Positions 22,668 through 33,445 of a stretch of DNA of 64,000 nucleotides are shown here, piece by piece. The stretch's first letter is position 1. Each line of letters opens with the position of its first letter. The notes under the pieces were generated by a model. The model was not told where the DNA came from. It saw only the letters and a list, made by a program, of their open reading frames with translations, and searched no databases. The position numbers were made by a program, and so were the translations under genes. Where the stretch lies: the NCBI GenBank assembly GCA_013350335.1, contig CM023535.1:30536991-30600990 (forward strand). The letters run 5' to 3'. The stretch is from Chimonanthus salicifolius. Lineage: Eukaryota; Streptophyta; Magnoliopsida; Laurales; Calycanthaceae.

Positions 22668-23830
22668 ATGCCTCCAAAGATGAATACCCGACAAAACCAG
22701 AAAAAGGAAGGAAAAAGTGGTAGAAACCTCTCAACACGAAAGGGAGGTAGAAAAATCTCAACATGAAGAGGAGGAACGACAATCTCAACATGAAGAAGAA
22801 CAACCGTCCCACCAAGAGGAGGAGGAACAAAGCAGTGTGAATATACCAGTGGTGCCTCCTGAACTATAAATCTTGGTTAAAGCGGTGGTCACTTCGGTGC
22901 TGCAACAACACTTGAAGGGGAATGAAACCACCAACGAGCCCATTGACAGGAGCATGGTCAGGGATTTCCAGCAATAGCGCCCTCCTTACTTCAAAGGGAA
23001 AGAAGGGGCTGTCGGAGTGGAAAATTGGCTGAAGAAGATCACTCAAATCCTGACCCTTCTCAATATTTCTAGTCATGCTGACAAGATTTTACTGGCCACG
23101 TCATAGCTGATCGATGATGCCGGTAAATGGTGGGAGGTGATAGAGAAGCAGCGAGCACTTCTTCCGGAAGGAGAGAGGACTGCAATGACTTGGGATTAGT
23201 TCTCAGCTACCTTTTTGGACCATTATTTCCCTAAGGAGGAGAAGGAGCGCCAGACTCAAGCTTTTCTATCTTTGGTACAAGGTACCATGACGGTGGCAGA
23301 GTACCACCAGGAGTTTCGCAGTTTGTCTATATATGCATTTTATATGGTGGATGCAGAGTATCGAAGGGCACGCAAATTTGAGCGGGGCCTTTGGCCAAGC
23401 ATTAGGGCTAAGGTAACCATATTCAAGGCAGCTACTTTAGTAGAGGTGGTTAGCAGGGCCACTATAGCAGAACAATAGATGGCTGAGTTGGTACATTTTG
23501 ACAACAGCCGAGCTCAGAGTGGGAGGGGTACATTTCAGCCCAACAAGAGGTTCCGACCGAACTTTAGCAGACCCTCACCATCCACTAGGTCAACAGAGGG
23601 CTTTCGTCTCAATCATCTCTCCCCATCTGCATCAGTCACTCAGGCTCCCAAAGGGGTGAACAACTGCTTCCATTGTGATCAGCCGGGCCATTTTAAGAGG
23701 GAATGCCCACAACTCAACAAACCCTCTCATTCCAGAGGTTCATGTCTCCCACTAGCTAGGCCAGCTAATTCAGGAGGAGGCAGAACATTTAACCAGGCGG
23801 GACGAGCGCCTACAGGATCAGGACGGTTAT
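22668..23830 (+). pseudogene. gag: Elem-2 gag, riddled with C-to-T nonsense codons
   Basis: The likely start is ATG 22668 (MPPKMNTRQNQ). A frameshift follows in a repetitive SQHEEE/QSQHEEE stretch. The main frame (in phase with 23215) has stops at 22867 (TAA), 22975, 23104, 23197 and 23476 (all TAG). By comparison with the Elem-1, -4 and -5 copies, most of these replace Gln codons (CAA or CAG). Capsid motifs PPYFKGKEG, DDAGKWW, FLDHYFPKEEKERQTQAF and TMTVAEYHQEF are clear. The zinc knuckle [14 protein letters not shown] lies at about 23660-23710 in an open frame. Dead gene. Confidence 0.9.
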
Positions 23831-26630
23831 TTACTTTAGCACCTCCAGCAGCAGAGGATCACTCTGTGATTCAAGGTATGGCAGTAGTCAGTAGTTCCTA
23901 CGCCTTGGCGTTATTTGATTCGGGAGCATCCCACTCTTTCATATCTGCTGCATTCATATCTGCAACTGGAACTTTAGTACAAAAACTGTCCACATCACTC
24001 GCCATTGTATCCCCCGTCGGAGACACATCATTGGGGCTTATATGCACAGCAGTAAATACTGAGCTCGCTGGACTCAGATTTGAGTTCAACTATTTAGTAC
24101 TCGATATGACAGAGTACGATATTATCTTCGACATGGACTGGTTGGCTAGCTTTCAGGCCAACATTGATTGCTATCGTCGCAAAGTGACATTTTGGTCACC
24201 CGAGGGAAAACAACATGTGGTGCGTACTGACAAACAAAACAGACTGCATGAAGGGTTGAATCATCTGGTATTGAACAATATCAGAATCAACAAGGAACCG
24301 GTGGCTGAACTTCCAGCAATAGTAAAGGACTATGAAGACGTATTTCCAAAAAAACTCTCTAGCTTGCCTCCCATGAGGGAGATTAATTTTGAAATCAAGT
24401 TGTACCTTGGCACTGCACCAGTGTCATTACCACACTACAGGATGGCACCAGTGGAGATGTCCGAGATAAAGAAGCAGATTGATGAACTACTCAGACTAGG
24501 TTGCATCCGGAATAGTACATCGGCTTGGGGAGCTCCGGTTTTATTTGTGAAGAAGAAGGATGGTTCACTCCGTATGTGTGTGGATTACCAAAAACTGAAC
24601 CAACTGACGGTCAGAAACAAGTACCCTCTACCCAGGATCGATGATCTATTTGATCAACTTAGAGGTTCCAGTCATTTCTCTAAGATTGATTTGATGTCCG
24701 GATACCACCAAATCCGGGTTAGGGAGGAAGATATAGAGAAGACAACCTTCAGAACGCGGTATGGACTATATGAGTTTGTAGTCATGCCGTTTCAGGAGAA
24801 GGACTTGGGTACGTCCTCAGTCAAACTCATCGTGTGGTGGCTTATGGTTCAAGACAATTGAAAATACATGAACTCCTTTATCCTACGTACGACCTTGAAC
24901 TAGCCGCAGTGGTCTTCGCTCTCAAAAGCTGGAGACATTATTTATATGGCGAGAAATTTGAAGTGTTTTCAGATCATAAGAGCTTGAAGTATTTGTTTGA
25001 TCAGAAAGAGCTCAACCTGAGGCAGCGCAGATGGATGGAATATCTGCAGGATTATGAGTTCGCACTTTGTTATCACCCTGGCACGACGAACAAGGTGGCG
25101 GATGCCCTCAGCCACATATCACATGCATCAGTGGCATGTTTGATCAGGACAAAATGGGAGATGTTGAATACCATACGAGAGTTCAATTTGTATATCAATA
25201 ACCATAGGAGTATGTACAATTTGGTCATACGGTCCAACATGGTTACCAAGACTGAATAGGAAAAGCGGATAGACCCGGAAGTGGAGGAGATATGGGCCAG
25301 GATGTCTGCTGGTGACGTCATACCGGAATGGGAATTACGACCAGGACAGGGTCTTGTATTCCGAGGAAGGATATATGTACCTAAGAGCTGCAGGAAAGAG
25401 CTGCTGACTGAGGCACATCAAACCAAACTCTCTATTCATCCGGGCAGCACCAAGATGTATCACGACCTGAAGAGACATTACTAGTAGCATGGACTCAAGA
25501 AGGATGTGGCAGAATTTGTGGCCTCATTGCTTAACTTGTCAGCAGGTTAAGACAGAACATCAGAAGCCATCAAGGTTACTCAAACCTTTACCAGTGCCGG
25601 AATGGAAATGGCAGCACATCTCCATGGATTCTGTGACAGGGTTACCAAGGTCTTCAAAGGGCAACGATGCGATATGGGTCGTGGTAGACCGACTGACCAA
25701 ATCCAGACATTTCATTCCCATTAAGATGGCAGACTCATCTGAGACTTTGGGTCGGCGGTATATCAGGGATATCATCAGATTGCATGGTATGCCTTGGACT
25801 ATTGTGTCCGACAGAGATGGTCGATTCACTGGCAGAGTATGGCAGAGCATGCAGTCAGCCATGGGAACAGACTTATTGACTAGTACAACATTCCATCCAC
25901 AGACTGATGGGCAGTCTGAGAGGACAATATAGACATTGGAGGATATGCTGAGAGCATGCATGCTAGATTTCAAGGGTGGATGGGAGGATCACTTGCTATT
26001 GGTAGAATTCTCATACAACAACAGTTACCAGGCAAGCCTCCAGATGGCTCCATTTGAGGCATTATATGGTAGACCATGTAGATCACCTATATGCTGGACA
26101 AAGGCCGGTGAGCCTGCACTGATTGGACCTGAGTTGGTTACAGATACTACAGTACAGATACAGTTGATATGGCAGCATCTATTGACTACGCAAAGTAGTC
26201 AGAAGAGCTATGCTGACAAGAGGAGGAGGTTCCTTGAATTTTAAGTGGGAGACATGGTGCTCTTGAAAGTCTCGCCACGAAAGGGACACATGAGATTTGG
26301 AAAGAAGGGGAAATTGTCGCCAAGATATGTGAGACCGTTTTCAATCATAAGAAGGATGGGGGACGTGGCTTATCAATTGGCACTTCCATCACAGTTGGCA
26401 TCTTTGCACGATGTGTTCCATATATCGATGTTGAGGAAGTACAATCCTGATCCCTCTCATGTGCTGAACATACAAGACATAGAGGTCCAATCGACGTGAC
26501 ATACGTCGAAATGCCTGTCCGAGTGGTGGACACAGAACAAAGGGTATTACGGAACCGAGCGATCCAGTTTGTCAAGGTGGTATGGGATCGACATGGCATT
26601 GAGGAAGCCACATGGGAACTCGAGTCAGAA
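23831..26630 (+). pseudogene. pol: Elem-2 pol: protease, partial RT, RNase H, integrase, chromodomain
   Basis: The open frame 23479-24861 carries the protease box [11 protein letters not shown] (about 23910) and RT up to YEFVVMPF. At 24795-24798 the sequence jumps straight to the SGEGLG of RNase H. Comparison with Elem-3 shows 535 bp missing (equivalent of 26953-27487), so the FIDD catalytic motif is gone and the frame shifts. RNase H and linker follow at 24834-25259, integrase in pieces: [15 protein letters not shown] then TAG TAG where the others have Trp-Trp (25483-25488), [15 protein letters not shown], and TAG at 25930-25932. Chromodomain remnants are at 26496-26630 ([18 protein letters not shown]), cut off in the ELESE codons by fusion to Elem-3. 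Long dead. Confidence 0.9.
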
Positions 26631-26636
26631 ATAAGC
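26626..26636. other. Deletion junction: Elem-2 chromodomain fused to Elem-3 RT
   Basis: Left of the junction the sequence matches the chromodomain end (GAACTCGAGTCAGAAAT); right of it, RT codons for [10 protein letters not shown] begin. No LTR, gag or protease lies between. Only 1-3 bp of shared sequence is seen at the join. Confidence 0.85.
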
Positions 26637-29067
26637 AGATTGATGAACTGCTCAGGCTGGGCTTTATTCGAAACAGCACATCCGCATGGGGAGCCCCGGT
26701 ATTGTTTGTTAAGAAGAAGGACGGTACCCTTCGGATGTGTGTGGATTATAGAAAATTGAACCAGTTGACTGTCAGGAATAAATATCCCTACCCAGGATTG
26801 ATGATCTGTTTGATCAGCTTAGGGGTTCCTCTCACTTTTCCAAGATTGATCTGATGTCCGGATACCATCAAATCCGGGTTAGAGAGGAAGACATCGAGAA
26901 GACAGCCTTCAGGACACGGTATGGATTATATGAGTATGTAGTCATGCCGTTTGGGCTTACTAATGCACCGGCGGTGTTCATGGACCTGATGAATAGGATA
27001 TTCCGTCCTTACTTGGATCAGTTTGTAATTGTATTTATTGATGACATCCTGATCTATTCCAAGAGTCAGGAGGAACATGCTGAACACCTGCGGATAGTTC
27101 TGAACACCCTGAAGAGGAACCAGTTGTATGCCAAAGCCAGTAAGTGTGAATTTTGGCTATCAGAGGTCAATTTCTTGGGGCACGTTATATCGGAGGAAGG
27201 CATAGTTGTAGACCCGGCTAAGGTAGCGGCAGTGAGGGAGTGGAAAGCACCGACGAATGTGACCGAGATCCGCAGTTTTCTGGGATTGGCTGGTTACTAC
27301 AGGAAATTTATTATGGATTTCTCCAAGATTGCAGCCCCACTTACCCGACTCACTCAGAAAGGAGTCAAATTTGAATGGTCAGATCTGTGCAACCGGAGAT
27401 TTGAGGAGCTAAAGGAGAAGCTTACAACCGCTCCTATTTTGATCTTGCCGGAAAGAGGCAGAAACTATGAGGTGTACTGTGATGCCTCAGGAGAGGGACT
27501 GGGGTGTACGCTCAGTCAAGGTAATAGGGCGGTGGCGTACGGGTCAAGACAGTTGAAAATTCATGAGCGCAATTATCCCACACATGATCTGGAACTGGCA
27601 GCAGTGGTCTTCGCTCTTAAAAGCTGGAGACACTACCTTTATGGTGAGAAGTTTGAGGTATTCTCAGACCATAAGAGCCTAAAGTACCTATTTGATCAGA
27701 AGGAACTCAACATGAGACAACGTAGATGGATGGAATACTTGGCAGATTATGAGTTCGTACTCCGGTATCATCCTGGCAAGGCGAACAAAGTGGCGGATGC
27801 TCTCAGCCGCATATCACCTGCGACAGTAGCCAGTATGATCAGAACAGAATGGGAGGTGTTGAATACCATCAGAGAGTTTAAACTCTATCTGAATAATCAT
27901 GGAACCATATATAATCTGATCATACGATCCCACATGGTCTCCGAGATTGAACGGGAACAACGAACAGATCCAGAGGTGGAGGAGATATGGGCTAAAATGT
28001 CTACCGGTGAAGTTGTACCGGAATGGGAATTACGACCGGGACAGGGTCTTATGTTCCGAGGTAGGACATATGTGCCTAAGAATTGCAGAAGAGAGTTGCT
28101 GATTGGAGCACACCAAACAAAACTCTCTATTCACCCGGGCAGCACCAAGATGTACCATGATCTTAAGAGGCACTATTGGTGGCATGGACTTAAGAAAGAC
28201 GTGGCAGAGTTTGTTGCTTGTTGCTTAACCTGTCAGCAGGTTAAGGCAGAACATCGGAAGCCACCGGGTTTACTCGCACCCTTACCGGTGCCAGAATGGA
28301 AATGGGAACACATATCCATGGACTTTGTAACAGGGTTGCCAAGGTCATCCAAGGGCAACGATGCAATATGGGTCATAGTGGATCGGTTGACCAAGTCTGC
28401 ACATTTCCTTCCCATCAAGATGACGGATTCATCAGAGACTTTGGGTCGACGGTACATCCGGGAGATCATCAGGTTACATGGCATTCCCCGGTCTATTGTG
28501 TCCGACAGGGATGGCCGATTCACCGGCAGAGTATGGCAGGGCTTACAGTCGGCTATGGGGACCGACGTATTAACTAGCACATCATTTCATCCACAGACTG
28601 ATGGACAGTCGGAGAGGACAATACAGACATTGGAGGATATGCTGAGAGCATGCATGCTAGACTTTAAGGGTGGATGGGAGGATCATTTACCACTGGTGGA
28701 GTTTTCCTACAATAACAGCTATCAGTCAAGCCTACAGATGGCTCCGTTTGAGGCCTTATATGGTAGGCCATGTAGATCACCAGTGTGTTGGACAGAAGCC
28801 GGTGAGCCTGCGCTGATTGGACCGGAGTTGGTTGCAGAAACTACAGCGCAGATTAAATTGATACGGCAACATCTACTCACTGCACAAAGCCGACAGAAGA
28901 GTTACGCCGACAAAAGGAGAAGGTTCCTCGAATTTGAGGTGGGGGACTTGGTGTTTTTGAAAGTCTCACCACGGAAGGGACACATGAGATTTGGAAAGAA
29001 GGGGAAACTGTCACCTAGATTTGTGGGACCGTTTCCAATCTTGAAGAGGGTGGGGGGGGGGGGGTAG
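26632..29067 (+). pseudogene. pol: Elem-3 pol: RT, RNase H, integrase; 5' end deleted, 3' end displaced
   Basis: It starts within RT ([14 protein letters not shown]). One base is missing at about 26790, after which a 737-codon frame runs 26854-29067. RT motifs: [23 protein letters not shown] and FIDDILIY (about 27033-27056). RNase [41 protein letters not shown]. Integrase: [19 protein letters not shown] with [19 protein letters not shown] and [12 protein letters not shown], all catalytic residues present. The frame ends at a run of 13 Gs followed by tag, where the family C solo LTR is inserted; the gene resumes at 46483. RNase H and integrase are well kept, so this copy is younger than Elem-2. 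Confidence 0.92.
29063..29067. repeat. Target site duplication ggtag, left
   Basis: Perfect duplication with 46483-46487. Joining the flanks restores the Elem-3 reading ([13 protein letters not shown]) apart from the expanded G run. Confidence 0.95.
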
Positions 29068-29308
29068 TGTAACACCCTGGAATTTCAAAGTTATCAGTTT
29101 ATATGAAAATATTTATATTTACGGAATTGCCATTGTGATAAAAATTGATTTGAATTTAAATGGGTCAATGGCTCAATCAAGACCCAAAGGATGATAGTTG
29201 GTTTACAAAACAAATAAATGGGTAAGATAAATTTAAACGGGTCAAGAGTCATATTTGGGTCAAATTTGGATAAATGGGTCAAAATGGCTAGATGGGACCC
29301 AATGGGTC

Positions 29309-29313
29309 GTGTG
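29309..29313. repeat. Target site duplication gtgtg, left
   Basis: Perfect duplication with 42556-42560, flanking Elem-4. Confidence 0.96.
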
Positions 29314-32300
29314 TGTAACACCCCGCCCTTTTCACTCTAATTTTCAGAGTTTATTTTTTTTTTTTTAAATAATGATAATCAATAAGTGATCGGGGCGGAA
29401 TGTCACGACGCGAGTTAAGTTCGGATCTAAATCCGACCCTTAACTGGCCAAGCCCATGTGCGTATGAACTAAGTCCATAAAACTGATCCACACATGGTAC
29501 ATATATATCTAGCGGAATTAACTTAGTCTAGATCTAACTGAGGTTATAATAGAACCTATGATTAATCCAATTTTCCATTTTTAGATAGCAAAGTACCTTA
29601 TTTATTCTCCAAAATTATTATATAACCTTAGTCTACTATTCATTCCAAACCATTCAAATAAATCCAACCATAGCATCTACTTAACTACTTATTACATGCC
29701 AACATCTAATTTAACAAATTACATTGTTCCAAATAAATCAACTAACAAGTCCATAAATAATCCATTCATAGTTCATCGCAATCATTCAAATCGCCCAAGT
29801 TTTCGTACTTGGTCCTCTTCTCCAATCACGTTCTTTCCTTTCCCTGCATCATCCACTAAAGATATAGATAGGGCGTTAGATCAACGCGCCCAGTAGTGTT
29901 TCCGAATAGGGCTACCACATGGTTAGTCAAAAACATGCAAATAGGATAATAGTTATACATGTGTGACAAATTCTATAAAAATATGCTATGTATGAAATGA
30001 ATATGTAATGAGTCCCACCCATCACCATTCAACATAGCCATCACTTGACGGGATTCTCATCGTCAAGGTAACCCACAGTGGTCTTTCGGACGCCCCGACG
30101 GAGTGTGGCCTCCGGATTCCTCCTGATGGGACACTCATCATCAGGGTACCCCACAATGGTCTTTCGGACGCCCCGACGGAGTGTGGCCTCCGGTTACTTC
30201 CCCATCATCCCATGCTATGCATGAGATGTCTATGCAAACATGCCATTTGTAAATATAACATTTGATACAAATAACTTAAACAAATAACATAAAACAGCGA
30301 ATAAGTTGTGTGGTTACAACAAGGTAGGAAACCTACAGTAGTTTACTTTGTTCGATCCTTCCTTTGGACCGTCTTCCGATCACGTCTCGCTCACCGTTCT
30401 AAAAATCCGAATACCCTATATACATGGCAGCAACTTAATCATTTATCCACCTAATTTCCAGCAAAGCTTTATGTTCCAAGAATCACCTAGTGGGGTTCGG
30501 CCAAAGCCATAGCCGAATCTCATCCATTAACACATTGGTCATTCATTTATTTAATTAAAACCTATCTAATTACCCAAACTTCTAAACGAACCTTAGTAGG
30601 GTTCGGCCATACATTATGGCTGAACCTTACCACTTTGGTTTTAGCCCATTTATCCCATCATATGATCATTTTATTTTTGATCATTTCAGCCATAATTACA
30701 ATTGTGCCATTGAGACCAACCTTTGCTTTATATTAACTAACTTTCATCACCATACATAAAACCATCTTTAGTGGGGTGCAGCCATACACATGGCTGAACC
30801 TCATCACCTAATTTGATCCTTCTTTAACCCTCCATATCCTCATATAAAATCAACAATTATGTCCCACAATCATCATTAGTGGGGTTCGGCCATACACATG
30901 GCCGAACCTCACCAATGTGATTTTATACTCCATTTCCATCATTCATATTGGCCAATTACTTACCCATACTAACTCCATAAACAACATATATTATTCTTAA
31001 ATCAAAGCATATAAATAATACCTAATGTTCATCATAAACTTAACCCAATTATTCCACAAAACAGTCCATGGATTTTCATGGTTTCCATGGTTTCCATGGG
31101 GTTCTCAACATGAAAACCCACACCGTTTTACATGGAGTTCGGCCCTCTATCATGGCTGAACCCAATGATTACATTTACTGTTTTTAAACCTTAATTAACC
31201 AGGTAATAACTGTATATCTAAATCAGGTTTTTAACCTTCAAAACAATCCTCCAAAATTTGCCCAATTTCCTAGGGTTCGGCCATGTATATTGGCCGAACA
31301 CCATGAGATTAATTTTGAACATTTAGTCCTTCATCTTAGGTCTGAAACCAGCACCCAAATCCATGTTTTTAAACCATTGTAAAACAGGTACTTACATCTT
31401 AAAATAATAACCCAAAACAGTCCATCAACTTCATGATTTATTTGTTCCAAACACATCAAAACAAACCATTATTTGCATGGGGTTCGGCCCTCCATGGTGG
31501 CCGAACCCTATGACCTTTGGTTTTGAACTTATTAATCATTCATCTTGTCCAAAACAAATTTCCTTATTTATGTTTTAACCTTTTTAAAACACATACTTAA
31601 AATTATCTAAAAACAGTCCCAAATTTGTATGGTTTTAATTTCCAAAAACCATCTAAATAAATCCAACATTTCCATGGGGTTTGGCCATCCAATGGGCCGA
31701 ACCCTATGGTCCATCTTTTGATCTCATTTATGTACTTCTAAACAACATTTAACCCTTGTTAGATTCAGCCATCCAATAGCCGGATCATATTTCTTAATTA
31801 AACAACATAGTTTATCGAACACCTACCGTTTCCGCGACTCCTCCACTTGATCTTTACTCCCGATTGTTCCTTCCCCTTTTGCTGATCTTGTCTTGATGAA
31901 AATGAATCAAACCAAGGACTGATTAACAACCAGCTACTGCTCTTGGTTTAGAAAGATAGAGAACGTCCAAGAGAGATAGAGAGATAGAGAGATAGAGAGA
32001 GTGAAAATCCTTTGCTTGACCAAAAAACAGCCCAAGGTTAATTCAGCCCTTGTAACTCATCTCTCCATAATTAGAATCCTTTAAGTTCCTTGGGGTTTCA
32101 TCTATGAAATGAAACACCAAGAGTTCCCAATGGTTTTGCTGTGTGCATTCCTCACACTATCCATTTTGCATTAATTTTGCATGTGGGAGTTTCACATGTA
32201 AATGAAACTCCCATGTGCTTCATCCTCCCTCCATTGGTTGTCTCTTTGAATACTTAAGCATGGAATAAACCCTCATGCCCTTTCCAACGTGTAGTCTAAC

Positions 32301-33383
32301 CTTTTTGAATTTGAAAAGTCAAGGACCCCTTTTGTAACTCCATGAAACGGCAACTCCAATTGTCTCCATCTTTGGAGTTTCATGCATAGGCCATAATTTC
32401 CATGCAACCAAATAAAACTCCCATGTGCTGCACCGTCCTCCATTGTTTGCCTCTATGTTTTGGCCTAAGTAACAGCCACCATTCCTATGTGTAACTCCAC
32501 AAACAGCAGCTCCATTCAGCCCTCATCAACGTCCCATGTGGGAGTTCTATCATGGGAATAAAACTCCCCTCCTCCAAGTGTGAACACACTTTGTAACCCC
32601 CATTGGTTTAGTATCTAGTTTGAATTTGGAATGCCATAGAATGCCATAATCTATTGTGTGTAACTCCTCCAATAAACTACCCATTTTATTCTCCAACCTT
32701 GGAGTTACATGCATGAACCATTACTCCATGCATTGGCTGTCTTTTGGAGACCCAAGCAAGGCATAAACCCTATACCATCTTCAATGTGCACAATGATTTG
32801 AAAACTCAACTCTCACCCATGTAACTCCATGTAACGTCATTTCCATTCTTAACTTGGGTGGGAGTTACATGCATATAAGTTTCCCATGCAGCCAACGTTT
32901 TTAGTGTTTGAATTTGAATCAGCCTACAATCCTTCTATCTCTACATCTTACTCATTTAAAAATACATATTCATTCAACTCATTTATTCAACTCACCCAAC
33001 CTAACTCATTCATTTAATTTAACTAATAAATTCAACTCAACTAAACCCATCATTCATTTCAACTCAAACCAAACTCAAGAAATTAATAAACTTAAATTAA
33101 CTAAGCTTGAACTCAATCCATGGTTAATCATGCCATTCACACGACCCATTGGGTCCCATCTAGCCATTTTGACCCATTTATCAAAATTTGACCCAAATAT
33201 GATTCTTGACCCGTTTAAACTTATCTTACCCATTTATTTGTTTTGTAAACCAACTATCATCCTTTGGGTCTTCATTGAGCCATTGACCCATTTAAATTCA
33301 AATCAATTTTTATCACAATGGCAATTCCGTAAATATGAATATTTTCATATAAATTGATAACTTTGAAATTCCAGAGTGTTACA
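29314..33383 (-). mobile_element. Elem-4 3' LTR (family C, 4070 bp)
   Basis: Near-identical to the 5' LTR. On the minus strand it runs from TGTAACACTCTGG at 33383 to GGGGTGTTACA at 29314. Palindromes lie at about 30485-31790 and tandem hairpin units at about 30045-30195. The 149-codon ORF at 32908-33357 is low-complexity U3 sequence and is repeated at 42080-42529 only because the LTR is. Confidence 0.95.
30485..31790 (-). repeat. Palindrome array, Elem-4 3' LTR
   Basis: About nine copies near 30494, 30600, 30777, 30885, 31136, 31273, 31481, 31677 and 31751. Loop 4 nt in the best copies. Most copies match, one for one, those of the family C solo LTR in reverse order. Confidence 0.9.
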
Positions 33384-33445
33384 ATACAATAATCTTTTTA
33401 TAATTTTCGTCCCGAAAATCGAACGAAGTAGGATTTCAAAGTAAA
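33384..33445 (-). promoter_or_regulatory. Elem-4 pre-LTR motif and plus-strand primer region
   Basis: On the minus strand after the pol stop: the inverted repeat ATTTTCG-GGA-CGAAAAT, then ATAAAAAGATTATTGTAT, then the LTR. The expected polypurine tract is weak (AAAAAGA) compared with Elem-3 (AAAAGAGG). Confidence 0.6.

Noticed and set aside
28233..28580. Antisense ORFs opposite integrase (also 25560-25973 and 34137-34550)
   Set aside because: Shadows of the conserved integrase coding sequence; they recur wherever integrase does and match no family of their own.
32908..33357. 149-codon ORF, repeated at 42080-42529
   Set aside because: It is asparagine-, leucine- and threonine-rich U3 sequence with no domain, and is repeated only because the two LTRs of Elem-4 are near-identical.
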